DNA from: Ciona intestinalis
Lineage: Eukaryota > Chordata > Ascidiacea > Phlebobranchia > Cionidae
NCBI RefSeq assembly: GCF_000224145.3
Contig: NC_020177.2
Span: 4,014,965-4,078,964 of the forward strand
Reading direction: 5' to 3'
Length of the DNA: 64,000 bases
Below are positions 11,801-22,790 of the stretch, piece by piece. The first letter of the stretch is position 1; each line of letters opens with the position of its first letter. Under the pieces are notes generated by a model that was not told the DNA's origin, searched no databases, and was given only the letters and a program-made list of their open reading frames with translations. Both the position numbers and the translations under genes were made by a program.

Positions 11801-13817
11801 GGACATTTTTTCTTTTTATTTTCTATAGTTACATTTGGCAGTAAACAATAGGAACATTTATAGAATTATAAAACCGCACCCTCAGGACTCCCAAAGACGG
11901 TTGTTAATTGTTTAAAACACTGTCAAGATATTTATAAATTATGATAAAGGTGTCCCATCTTACCCCATAGTACTATATAGGTTAATATGGTGAAAAATGT
12001 ATTCTTACCGGTGCGACTCCGGGCTTGAATGAAAGCTTCTTCTGGATTGTTGAATGGCCGTGGGTAGATAAGAATCCTTGGTAATATTTACCTCTGTCTC
12101 TCCTAGTATTATATGCTTCTCTTTCTCTGAGAGCGCGTAAACCGGACGAAAAACCGGAGTATTTGGCTTAACAGGTGGGCTAGGGGTTGGTTGGCGGATG
12201 CTTACGTTAAATTTAGGGCTGTTTTTTGGAACATGCTTGTTGGGCTGGTAGTTGACGTAGGTCGGCTCGACAGTGGTTGTAGGGGTGGTTGGCAGAGGAG
12301 AATCTGTAATACGTCTTCTATCCATGAAAGGACTATCACGACCTGTAGACGTACTATGAATAATATAGTAGGCTGGGGAAAGACGGGACACCTTTTCGTT
12401 CTATTTTATAAACAAAGGCTATCGAAAGAATTATAAAACCGTATCTTCACGACTCATATAGGCCGTTGTTATTTGTTTAAAACTCGATCAGGATATTTTT
12501 GTATTATGTACTAAAGGTGTCGCGTCTTTCTCCACCCTATATCAAATGTATAGGGTAGGGACGTATTTTAATCTTCTTTTTTTCGTCTCATGTGGTTGTA
12601 AACAGAAAGTATTCGTTGTTAAGTGTTCACACAATATGTGTTGTTAAGTGTTCACGCAATATTGGGAAATATGGGATTAAGGTACTAACGATATTCCATC
12701 TTTCCCCACAGTATCATATGCATGCGGTAATTAAATAAGCACGTTGTTTTGGGTCGGTAAATAAGTTAATTCTGAACCTTTAAATAAATTGTCGGTTTAT
12801 ATTTCATTAAATGTAGGGTGTCGGCTATAGCCATTACAGTTCATTACACGTGACACATTTGTGCCGTATAAAAGTTTTTTAAGTTCATGTTTTGATAGTC
12901 GGGTAGCACAAAGTGCGTATAGTGTCCGCGCACGGGTAGGTGTGTTATATTCTTATTATTGTGTATTAAATTGGTTAAGAAAACGTTTACTTAACATGAT
13001 TAACAGCTGTAAAAATAAATATCCTGCATTCCGTATAAGTTTAATAATATTATAAATCCTGCCCGTTAAATTGGGTAAGAAAAATGTTTATCTAACATGA
13101 ATTTAAAACTGCTGTAGAATAATTATTTTGCATACACCGTATGTGTTTAATATTATTACACCTAGGCAGTTAGTTGATTAGGAAAACGTTTACTTCACAT
13201 GCCTATAGAAAAAAAACTGTGTAGTATAGGCTTATTATTTTGCGTATACCGTATCCACGCATAAGATTTTGTCATTACATTGTAAGCAGAATGAGTCACT
13301 ATGTAAGACAATGGGATTTTCGACAGCTTATTATGTACCTTGTGTTGTAATAGGGACTGTCTGCACTTTGTGTACAGTAGTTGATGGTCGTGTAGGACTC
13401 TCAACTGTCGCATCAATGAACGTTGGGTTGTCATGTTGCTCGCTGTCAATTCTGTATAAGATGCCAGTTTAAAATCTTACGGCTCTCTAGTGTCTATACA
13501 GTAACACAACATTTGTGGTAAAACTGGTAGACTTGTGTTTCCAAAAATATTACCAAGCATTTTATAATGAAATTAACTTAAATGGCAACGGTTTTTATAA
13601 ACTGCATTCAAACCATACGACAGACACCTCATCCGGCTTTTTTATCAATTTTTGCCCTCTTTGTCCCATATTTTAACATATAGAAAAGTTTCATATTATA
13701 TTACCTGAAGCTTCTACGCTGTCGTCTACGGTTGCATATTGTACACAATAACATGCAAAAGCAGGTTAAAAACACCGACGATAGAACTCCAAGCACCGCG
13801 TCTGAAACGCTGTTCAT
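8888..13817 (-). CDS. LAT/NTAL/PAG-like transmembrane adaptor candidate (6 exons, ~457 aa)
   Basis: Exons about 13703-13817, 13338-13439, 12009-12345, 11402-11553, 9758-9861 and 8888-9442 splice in phase. The N-terminus MNSVSDAVLGVLSSVFLTCF continues into CMLLCTICNRRRQRR: about six residues outside, one hydrophobic span, then a CxxC and a basic stop-transfer stretch, with no cleavable signal peptide. The rest is Pro/Ser/Thr-rich and disordered with no folded domain. It carries tyrosines in short acidic or Asn-plus-2 contexts: TYVNYQ and DYSNF (YxN, the Grb2 SH2 motif), LEEYFKVP, EEYEDPF, HIYVLPF and a terminal VEEYL. Short outside end, juxtamembrane CxxC and many phosphorylatable tyrosines is the architecture of vertebrate transmembrane adaptors (LAT has CVHC, NTAL CVRC, PAG CSSC at the same place). 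No sequence homology outside this could be shown by eye; any other type III membrane protein with a disordered tail remains possible. The gene lies on the same strand as the lectin receptor. Confidence 0.72.
10058..10252 (-). repeat. TAGGGTGGGG inverted-repeat element, copy 1
   Basis: About 195 bases with near-mirror ends (TAGGTGGGGGAAAGAT ... ATCTTACCCCACAGTA) and the shared inside (TCTCGTCC-like, TTTGGTAGCAAACAAAG, then TTAATTGTTTAAAACAC). It has no coding capacity. The ends read as a MITE, probably using a TA target. It lies in an intron of the LAT-like gene. Confidence 0.8.
10932..11020 (-). repeat. GTTATAACGACTGTCGTTG repeat family, copy
   Basis: Reverse-oriented degenerate copy of a dispersed ~100-base repeat whose core is a run ending ACGACTGTCGTTG followed by an AAATAAGTTACATT tail. 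Recognised because the same order of words recurs at 20082, 22081, 39520, 45110, 51030 and 57491. Confidence 0.55.
11107..11245 (-). repeat. tRNA-derived SINE, degenerate copy
   Basis: Shares CTTGCCCAAGGACACATA and the flanking GGAGCAATT words with the better preserved copy at 15987-16137; the tRNA-like head at the right end is eroded. It lies in an intron of the LAT-like gene. Confidence 0.55.
11783..11978 (-). repeat. TAGGGTGGGG inverted-repeat element, copy 2
   Basis: Ends ATAGTGGAGGGAAATGGGAC and GTCCCATCTTACCCCATAG, with the family interior in the same orientation as copy 1. No coding capacity. Confidence 0.8.
12358..12543 (-). repeat. TAGGGTGGGG inverted-repeat element, copy 3
   Basis: Ends ATAGTAGGCTGGGGAAAGAC and GTCTTTCTCCACCCTAT. 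It begins about 13 bases upstream of the acceptor side of exon 3 of the LAT-like gene, so it forms part of the intron end. Confidence 0.75.
12551..12717 (-). repeat. TAGGGTGGGG inverted-repeat element, copy 4 (degenerate)
   Basis: Starts TAGGGTAGGGACG directly after copy 3 and ends CCATCTTTCCCCACAGTA. The interior is diverged. Two copies in tandem suggest insertion of one element at the end of another. Confidence 0.6.
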
Positions 13818-15409
13818 ATTCTAAACAGGCGAACGTAACTTCCACTTGACCATTTAGCATTTACATATCATGTTCCATCTATCGTCCATATTAGGAAGTC
13901 TAAAAACTAAACTATTCTATAGGGTTGTAGCCACTGTACAATGTCTTAGTTGTAAATCTTTGTACCTCTCGATGTGGTGAAGCTATTCGAAACATGCGCA
14001 TAGCGGAAATAATGTAATGACGTAAATCTAATGTGGGATTGTTGCTTTAATCACCTGATACTGCGAGTTCGTTCCGTGATGTTGTAATACCTGGAAGTAA
14101 ATAACATATGCACTCGACTGTCATTATTATGATTCTTCTGGAATTGTAAGAAGTCCCAGCGGTTCAACCCTTTTGAATTGCGGCCCGTTTATCATAAAAA
14201 TGTATAAGGGAATAACGGTCACGCGTTTTATTCATTAAAAAAGTTTCGATATTTATGTTTAATACTGGAATTGTTAAGTCCCTTCAAACCATCTCAATTC
14301 CATGTAATGTCGCTACATGTCTTTTTATAAAAACTTTGTGATAGATAAATGACTGATCAAATAAATAAAGGTAACTTATTGTTTTTAATTCATTTTCATT
14401 TTTATGTCTTACACGTGAATAAGCTAACGAATGATATACATAAACGCAGTCTTCATGTAAAAACCACTTCACGTCAAGGTAGAAAATTTGACATAAAATT
14501 TGATATAGTTCGCTGTACTTGAGAAAACAAACAGTCGCGTTTATTCACACAAACATGAACACAAATACAAAATATGCGTCTGGTTTTAGAAGGAAAGTAT
14601 ATTTACATATAAAGCTGTTGCTCGTATACGGATGATATTATATAGCGACTAAAACACATTCTTAGCATCCGTGTATCGTTGTAAGTGCAGGATTTTGATA
14701 ATGTTAGATTAGTATATATATATATAGTACTGTGGAATAAGATGGAATACTGTAAGCACAAAAATACCCTTTTTTTTTCCTGGTCGTGGTTTAAACAGTT
14801 ATAAAAGCTCTTTTAGAGCCGCGGTTTAACAGTTATAATTTTGCAAATATTTATCGTTTACTATACCAAATGGAACGAGGAAAAGAGAATGAAAGCATGT
14901 CCCATCTTGCCCCATCTTACTATACTGAAACTGCGACAGATTAGGCTTATATACATGTACAAATTAAATACAACGTTTGATGTATTAATATATATCCTGC
15001 GCAATAGGAATATGTGGCAGAGAGGATTTAACTTAAAACCGACACCAAAGATATGCGATAATTTATAAGGTATATATTTATGTCGTCTTTGTTTTACCAG
15101 TAACTTTTCATACTAAGCTATACATATACACTCCGCATTAAATTGTGCTAAGAAAAAATAAATCGTATAGTGAAGCATTCATATTATACAAATATGTCTT
15201 TGACCCACATCGAAACGAGACTACACAGAATAGCGAGGCCAAATATTCCCATTACACGCGATGTACCTGTTGAATATATACACAGCATTAAACGATTCGT
15301 TGAATTATAAGGTGTTCGGGTAATGGGCAAAACCTTGCCTAAATCTTAGGTCCTCGACAAGGGCCCCACCCACATAGAATAGAAGTTGTTGAGTTGAATA
15401 TTTTATGAA
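13818..15409. other. intergenic: LAT-like gene to MACPF gene
   Basis: About 1.6 kb between the start of the LAT-like gene and the stop of the MACPF gene, both on the minus strand. It should hold the LAT-like promoter. The only structured piece I see is a TAGGGTGGGG-family element at 14724-14932; no exon with family features was found on either strand. Confidence 0.4.
14724..14932 (+). repeat. TAGGGTGGGG inverted-repeat element, copy 5
   Basis: Ends TAGTACTGTGGAATAAGATG and CCCATCTTGCCCCATCTTACT with the family interior in the opposite orientation to copies 1-4 (GGTCGTGGTTTAAACAGTT ... ACTATACCAAATGGAACGAG). Confidence 0.7.
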
Positions 15410-18400
15410 CTACTTACCGCAGATTTCTGGTGTTGGCGGGTTATTATAAGCACACATGCATCTGTAGTCTTGTCCTGTACCAGTAACGTATGGCACGCCG
15501 TAGAAAACCTGTAAGGTAGTTTAATCAGTTTTGAATTGGTGGTGTTGGCCCTGCAAAGTTTAACTTCTTGCTGCAGGAATGAATTTGTAATAATGGAGAG
15601 CATTCTGATTCCCCTTTAATAATTCCCATCAGGACATATGTAGTGCCTAGCACAAAGAACTTTAAAAGTTTACATATTTATAAGTTAACGTCAATGTTCT
15701 ATTTGGATAAGAGACTGCATGGCGGTGAGACTGGCGATATAGAGCCGGTTAGATTAGAAAACTTTAGCACGTAATGTCCAAATATCCTGATCGTGTTTTA
15801 AACAATCGTCAACGGTCTATTATTGTTTACTACAAAATTGGACGAGAAAACTGAATAAAAAGATGTCCCATCTTACCCCACCCTATAGTCTATATTTATT
15901 TTCAAAAGTGACATCGTCAGTCTCTTATCCAAACAGAATATTGAATTAATTTTTTAGAAGATTTTTTAAAAATTTTATGTGTGGCTGATATCATTAAGGA
16001 CCACTGGGTTGGAGCAATTTCCGTTAAGTGTCTTGCCCAAGGACACATACCCCCCACAGTGCTAGCAACGACGAGCCTTGAACCCATTGCCTCTGGGTTA
16101 GAGGCAATCGCCCTAACCAACTGTGCTACGGTTCTGTTAAATGAACACCAGATGAGAGTTATAAATTCACGAAATATATTACAGTTAACTTTAATGTTGA
16201 CGAATAAATTACCAGTCCAGAGTCTTCCCCGTAAACGTCAATCACAACTCCGTCTTTATCTGTTCTTGGTCGACAAGGCTCACACTGTGTGTAACCATCG
16301 TACGGTGTGAGATGTAACTGCATTATAGGATACAATAACAGTTAATAAACATGATTAGAAGTGTCCACTGCAAAGGTAATCTTAAAGCTCCGAGGATTCA
16401 TAACTCCTGAAAGCATATATTATTATTAAAACGTCCGTTAATCGCCTTAAAAGCATAAAAAAAATTACCTACCAAGACTGTTACTTTGTGTATAAAAGGG
16501 ATTATATGTCGAACACATTAAACCGTCTGCTATGATCAGGCAGTTTGTAGTTCGTTACTTGAGCGAGTTAACGGTCGATTTTAACACATTCATTCATTTA
16601 TATATAGCACTTCTCACTTTGATGATCCAATCTATAAAACCGTGTATTTTACCCACGGATATTGACATTTCTAGATTCCTATCAACAAAATATGTCATCT
16701 ATGTCTTACCTCAATAGCTTGGTCGATAAACCCAGCTAATATTTCTCTTCTTTTCCGATCAATTGGGATGTGTGTGGAGTAAATTAAGCTGCGGGTTGCA
16801 ATGATTGTTAATATTGATAAAAATAAAACTAATTCAAAAAAAATTAAAATAAAATTTGAAACCATATTTTTAGTTTCAAACAGAATTTCTTACTCGGAAA
16901 TCGGACGAAGATGGAACAAGTCAGTGTTTAATGTTGGTCCTGTGGAAACCGATTGAATCCAGGCATCCCATGTTTCTTTACTGCGAGATAAGAAATATAT
17001 ATTTGTTGAATTCAATGTCATATTTTAGGTGATAGAACTAAAAATATTTGTGTCATATGAGCATTTTAACTCTGTGGACTGTATTTGTAGTAGCCAATAT
17101 CGTATATATAGAAGCCTGCATAATTTTGGTCAACTCGCAATAGGTTCATGTGAAATCATGAAACGGCTTGTGGTAGCTCCTGCTTAAATTCGGGGTCCTG
17201 GCCTAACTCACCGTAACACCTAACTCATCAAAATTGAAATAACGGGTTAAATGTAAAACTAAAATGATTTTAGAACGGTGTGTGAATTGATGTGTTAGTC
17301 ACAGTTAGTATTGGTGACGTCACATGATAGGTAATGTCATTACTTACACAAAGCTTAGTTTCAAATCGGATGACGTTGCAATGCTGCCACCCGTGACGTA
17401 AACCAACTTTCGGGAGATTTCGTCCGTGAGAAAATTTGCCTGTCCCGCTATATTGATGAAAATAGTGATTATTATTTTAATTGGTTGCAACGGCCTATTT
17501 GTAGCATGTACTATTATTGTTAATTAAGATTCTTGGCTATTTTTCGTTTTACTATTGCTGTATTGCGAGTCCCGGGTTTCGACGTCATATCGTCTTAAAG
17601 GACTGCGGTAATCAAAAAAATGCCAGAAGAGCAAAACTACCAAACAAGCTGTACATTAAATATAGTAAGCTTATACTTCACGTATATAAACGGCAACCAT
17701 CATATACGACTTACTGCTGTCGATATGTTTGCATGTATCTGTGAAAGTCGTAGTCGTTGGGTCGAGGTTGTAATAGAAACTTTGTGTCGCACAATCCTGT
17801 AGAACCTCGCTCCACTCTTTAGGGGTGTACACCGAAAAACTTTTGCTATCAAGCCAACACCTAGGAATATCAATTATTTATTAAATTGTTTAACGTGACT
17901 TCAGTATACTATGGTTCAAACAATGGAACCTTGGCTTTACCTTGCATGCTAGGGTTAATTTTCCGTAAACCTATGCCAAACACATACATCTATTGTCCAA
18001 TACTAACTTTAACCTATTAAATAACCCATATCGGTAAACTTAAGAATACACCTTTTGTTATATCAATACACAAGCGTCGTTTCGACAAGTAATAACGATT
18101 TAGTTGTACAACCTTGAATAGACTTGAGTTTCTTCGTACATTCCGCCAAGTTTTCCCGAGGCTACATAATGGGTTCCGTAATCAGCTACAAAGCTCATGT
18201 ATTTATCGTAGCTGAAACCAGAGTCAGGAAGTTCCATGACGCGAGACATAAAAGAAGTTGTGGGCTCAAGATCTTCAGGGTCTTGTAGTGTTACCTTTAA
18301 TATCATGAATAATATTAACGCCATTAAATACCTTCCATGGTCAGATCCTAAATTTACGATTTTGTTCGAGTGATAGAACTCTGTGTTGGGGTTAGGGGTC

Positions 18401-21400
18401 AGCTGTTATACTGAGCGTCGCCGTAGAGTCTTACCCCATACAAAATATAAAATGTTGAGAGATTTATATAGTAGGATGGGGGAAGATAATATTAAAATCT
18501 TCTGATGGTGTTTCAAATAATTAACAACGTTATATAGCAGTTGGAATATACGGTTTTATAATTCTTTGAATGTTTTTTGTTTACTAACAAACTCGACGAA
18601 AAAATAGAATGAAAAGGTGTCCCATCTTTCCCCACCCTACTGCTGATCACGCTACATTCATCGTATGTAGAACTGTTCTATTTAAATAGCTAAAATTGGA
18701 ATGTGTTCGCTATATATGTTAGCAGGTCCCTAAACTCAGTCCTACTTGCTTCTCATGTCAATCATCAGTCTATTGACTTTTTAACGTCTTGAACGTTCGT
18801 TTTACCTGTGCCGTGTTCACTGCCGCTTTCATCGATACATATGTGTTCATTTGTTCGTTTTGCACGCTGTCTATGACGACATTCTCAATAAGTGAGTTCT
18901 GAGTTAAACCAGCGTTTCCAGCAACGCCTAAAACTTGACCACCAAAGTTGAGGTTGTAGTTAAGACTGTCTTTAGTTGTGTTCAGAAGATTTGCACCACT
19001 TTCGTAAATCTGTAAGGGAACTCTGGTTTTAGTTACGATTTTACATGTTGCGTTTTCAACTGTTATTGCCGAAAGGTATAAAACTTTTGGCGGCAATTTA
19101 TTTAACCTCCAATGGTCACTGTTCGTTTGTTTGAGTTAAATGCACTCATTCGCTCCTACAGTGTTATTTCGAATATTTATGAATTTTAGGAACTAATCAC
19201 CATAGATTAAAAGCACAACCGCACGACTTTTAAGCAGTCAATCAAAAACTTTTATATAAAAGTCCCAAAAATATTCTGTAACTAACTTTTGGTGTAGATA
19301 GGATAATTTCGTAGAGCTGCCGAAACGACGCAACATTTGCCGGTATTCTGTAGTAAGCATCAGTTTGACCGGTGATCAAAACTCTTCTGCATGAACCATG
19401 TCCAGCCATTGATAAAGCGCTGCTTTTGAATTGGCCTGTAACAAAATATTTATATAAGAGAGATTAAGAAACTGTGAATATACATAATTGATCACATCTA
19501 TTATAGTGTAACCAATGAACAAACGAGCGATTTCGTATCCTCTGTATATAACTTCGTTTACGCACGCTGGTGTTATGGGCGCATGTATAATATATATTCA
19601 TGTTCAAAAAATTTAACAATCAATAAAGATACCGAAATTTTCTTTGTTTACTACTAAATGGGACGAGTAATATGAAAACATGTACAATCTTACCCTACCC
19701 TACTTTATACACAACTATAGGCGTTCAAATTTAACTACTCATCGCGTTACGTACCTGAAAGAATGTCAAACCCCTGCGAGAATTGGTTAATTCCTGATAT
19801 CCCAGTAAGGTAACGCTCACCAAGAGGAACTTTCGAACTTTGTCCTGGGTCGATTGTGTACCCACATACCAGTTTTAGGTTCTGAAAAGTTGGTTACCAG
19901 ATTTAAAACGGTAGATACATGAACTACGTGGATTTTCTGGTCAGTTCAATTATTATGTACGAATATTATAGCTCATGGTACGAGTTCATTATTTGCAAAT
20001 GTCCTGGTTTGAAAACTAAAATGTTAAAATTCAATCACAATTAGTGACTCGTTGAGATGCCATGCGTGCTGCATATGAGGTAACCCTTAAGCGGGCATTA
20101 AGTTAAACAGAACAGTCGTGTTATAACGACTGTCGTTGCCACCATCACACGAAGATAAAGAATAAAAATCATTTAAATCTTAGTCAGTAAAGTAGTTACC
20201 TCTGTGCATCCTGCGTCCTTCGCTTTTTGAGATGGAAACTCATCGCTGGCATCTCCACAGTCGTCGTCTCCGTTGCATACAAAGTTTTCCTGGATACATC
20301 GTTGGTTTCCACATTTAAAATATCCCACTCCGCAATCTGTTCAGGTTAGAGTTGTTTGTATTGAGTTTAATGACAATAATGTCAATGTTAGTATAATGAC
20401 GGTACGTGCTTCGCGCCGATGCATACGAAGTATAACAAAGGGTTTTTAATGTATTGTTATGTGTGCGGTGGTTATACGACAGTCAATATAATTTAAAAAA
20501 CAACTTGGCGTGTATACGACAGTCAACAATTGTTTAAAAATTAACCATTTTTGAATTAAGTTTTTTTAGACGCGCAAATGTTTGGACGGTTTTAAGGCGC
20601 AAATTTTATTATACACACAAGCTATTTAAGTATTAGACAGTAGCCTATGCTCAACTGCTGTTGCACATGTTTATATATGTTTCAATGAGCGGATAATTAT
20701 GTATTGTAAACCCGTTTGATTAAAATCACAAATCATAAACGTATATAGTATAAAGTACTTAGGCAAACGACATATACACCCTGAACACACAAACGCTTTG
20801 TTACTGTTTTTAAATGACAGCGCGAGCGTATACATTGCGACATTATGACGAACGTTGAAACCAGTACACACACGATGTGGGTTAATTTCCAACTATACTT
20901 TGTAAGTGTGACAGTCGAAAGACAAACCTGTCGAAGCTAAATCAACGACTGGAGAGTCGGCTGAAGACGAACAAGGTTCTACTTGAACCATATTGACTGT
21001 GTAGGGCAAATAACAGGGGGGTGCCTCGGGTTGTGAGGGTGTCATATTGAACATTCGATCCTGTAACACAAATAGGTATTAAGATCCCATAATTCACGAT
21101 CGTGTTTTAAACAATTTACAAGGTGGTCAACAATATACAGGATGGGGTAAGATGGGAAACTATTCGATAATAAACACAAAATATTAACAAAATAATATAA
21201 CCGCACCCTCACAACTCTAAAATACCATTGTTAATTTCAAACGCGATGAGGAAACATGAGATATTATGTAATGACAGTATTCCATCTTACCCGATGCTAT
21301 ACTATAACCATTACTCAATAATAAAACATTATCCTTCAAGAATATATAGGTCCGTTATACACACCCTCCATTGCGTGCTGTCCGACGTCGAGCCGGGAAA

Positions 21401-22268
21401 ACATTGCGACCAACTTGACCAAGAACCACTACAAGGATCATCATAAACGTTTTCTGTCGTCACATTCGTTGCTGAAATGGTGTCGTTCGCACCTGCGTGT
21501 CAATAGGAATTGTTTTGTCATAGTAAGTGAATGTGAAATTGTTTTGGAATTTCTATATATAGTAGGGTGGGGGAAGATGGGACACCTTTAGCACATAATA
21601 TCCAGATATTTTGATCGTGTTTTAAACAATTAACAACGGTCTATGGGAGTCATGAGGACATAGTTTTACATTTCTTTAAATGTTCTTTGTTTAATACTAA
21701 ATGGGACGAGAAAATAGAGTTAAAAGTGTCCCATCTTTCCCCATCGTACTGTACGTTAATTGACATAAAAAGGTTCATAAACGATGCCATGAACGCTACA
21801 GTGCAATAATATTATGCGACTCGGCGATCCTATGCTGTACATATTTATTGCTATCATAGCTTGTCATAAAGAAACTCATACGACATTAGAAGGGGAGGAC
21901 GAGTTTGCTATTCCATTGTCATGTACATGGGTGAGGTCACGCAGCGAGGCCAGAGTCGTTCCCCATAATAAACTATTCTTTTTATAAACTGAAGTATTTT
22001 CTTATATTTACAAATTTGTGTTTCTTATATTTACAATTTTTTTTAAAAACTAAAGTATTTTCTTATATTTACAAAAACGTACGTGGTAGCTCGTAAGCAG
22101 GCACTAGGTGTATAAAACAGAACACCCATGTTATAACGACTGTCGTTGTCTCTCCACGCAAGGGGCAAATAAGTTACATTATTCCACATACTAGTACTTA
22201 CCATTAATTGGCTGTGTCAAACAAAAGAGAAAGAATATCAGAATCCTGGATGATTTAGATAACATCAT
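15410..22268 (-). CDS. C6-like complement/perforin-family protein (TSP1-LDLa-MACPF-EGF)
   Basis: About fourteen exons. Exon 1 (22202-22268) gives a signal peptide, [19 protein letters not shown]. Exons at about 21364-21493 and 20931-21062 give a thrombospondin type 1 repeat ([11 protein letters not shown]). The exon at about 20199-20340 is an LDL-receptor class A repeat ([20 protein letters not shown], then DASDE). Exons from 19881 down to about 16720 form the MACPF domain, including [20 protein letters not shown] and the family signature [13 protein letters not shown] near 18170. The last exons (about 16216-16316 and 15410-15508) give a Cys-rich EGF-like end ([12 protein letters not shown] ... 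[14 protein letters not shown]). Terminal complement proteins C6-C9 and perforin insert into target membranes; ascidians have several C6-like genes of this layout. Compared with vertebrate C6 there is no C-terminal TSP1, CCP or FIM module. The final TAG lies inside a perfect splice-donor word (GGTAAGTAG), so another exon further left is possible. It acts, by family, in haemolymph as an immune effector. Confidence 0.88.
15762..15892 (+). repeat. TAGGGTGGGG element, copy 6 (left end missing)
   Basis: Retains TCCTGATCGTGTTTTAAACA, the ACTACAAAATTGGACGAG stretch and the right end CCCATCTTACCCCACCCTA. It lies in the last intron of the MACPF gene. Confidence 0.75.
15987..16137 (-). repeat. tRNA-derived SINE, best copy
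   Basis: Read on the minus strand from 16137, the head is tRNA-like: AGTTGGTTAGGGCGATTGCC (A box) and GGGTTCAAGGCTC (B box) about 30 bases apart. The body has GTGTCCTTGGGCAAGACACT, a phrase shared by many deuterostome SINEs. The acceptor-stem halves do not pair convincingly, so this is a SINE and not a tRNA gene. Inserted in the MACPF gene next to the penultimate exon. Confidence 0.75.
18466..18642 (+). repeat. TAGGGTGGGG inverted-repeat element, copy 7
   Basis: Ends TAGTAGGATGGGGGAAGAT and GTCCCATCTTTCCCCACCCTA; shortened interior. Intron of the MACPF gene. Confidence 0.8.
19625..19700 (+). repeat. TAGGGTGGGG element, copy 8 (right half only)
   Basis: Only the right part is left: TTTACTACTAAATGGGACGA then CAATCTTACCCTACCCTAC. 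Intron of the MACPF gene. Confidence 0.6.
20082..20165 (+). repeat. GTTATAACGACTGTCGTTG repeat family, copy
   Basis: Contains GTGTTATAACGACTGTCGTT followed by GCCACCATCACACGAAGATAAA. It lies in an intron of the MACPF gene, just downstream of the LDLa exon side. Confidence 0.65.
21137..21302 (-). repeat. TAGGGTGGGG inverted-repeat element, copy 9
   Basis: Ends AGGATGGGGTAAGATGGGA and TCCATCTTACCCGATGCTA. A fragment of the same family (CACGATCGTGTTTTAAACA) sits immediately left, at about 21095-21125. Confidence 0.7.
21556..21753 (+). repeat. TAGGGTGGGG inverted-repeat element, copy 10 (well kept)
   Basis: About 198 bases with both ends complete (TAGTAGGGTGGGGGAAGATG ... CCCATCTTTCCCCATCGTACT) and the interior TTTTGATCGTGTTTTAAACA. 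A good reference copy for the family. Intron of the MACPF gene. Confidence 0.85.
22081..22180 (+). repeat. GTTATAACGACTGTCGTTG repeat family, best copy
   Basis: Words in order: GTGGTAGCTCGTAAGCAGGC, GTGTATAAAACAGAACACCC, GTTATAACGACTGTCGTTG, CTCCACGC, AAATAAGTTACATT. It ends 22 bases from exon 1 of the MACPF gene, within its first intron. No terminal inverted repeats seen; family unknown. Confidence 0.7.
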
Positions 22269-22585
22269 ATTTATTGGGCCTGGCCTACTCAATCTATCCA
22301 ACTTAGCTACATAAACTTTAAGATATTAATATTGAAACAAAATTAATGCTGTGTACCGACGGTTCGCGCAAACAGGCGTGGCCCCGTAATATCTAACAAC
22401 GCAATTTTGAGAGATGAGTTTTTAACAGTTGCGGGGAATTTAAACAAACAGACTATTTGCCGTAAAAGGTTATGAAACTGCTCAATCGACGGTAAATAAA
22501 GGTTATTATCTAGATGACTGACTAGACAAACAAACATGACGAACATACCGTTCTACATTCCGAACGAAAAATAAACCAATCAACA

Positions 22586-22790
22586 ATATATATAGTAGGG
22601 TGGAGGAAGACGGGACACACATACTGTTCAAATATTCTGGTCGTGTTTAAAACAATTAACAACGGTCTGGGTGAGTCTTGTGGATACGGTTTTATAATTC
22701 TTTGAACGTTCTTTGTTTACTACCAAATGGGACTAGAAAATAGAAAGAAAAGGTGTCCAATCTTTCCCCCATTCTATTATAAAACTTAAC
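22586..22790 (+). repeat. TAGGGTGGGG inverted-repeat element, copy 11
   Basis: Ends TAGTAGGGTGGAGGAAGACG and CCAATCTTTCCCCCATTCTA; interior CTGGTCGTGTTTAAAACAAT. About 320 bases upstream of the MACPF start codon, so inside its likely promoter. Confidence 0.8.

Noticed and set aside
16070-16137. Possible tRNA gene on the minus strand
   Set aside because: A and B boxes are present but stems do not pair well and the sequence continues into a SINE body found elsewhere in the window.
15410-22268. Reading the MACPF gene as a venom-type or bacterial-type pore former
   Set aside because: TSP1, LDLa and EGF-like modules around the MACPF domain place it with C6-like complement proteins.
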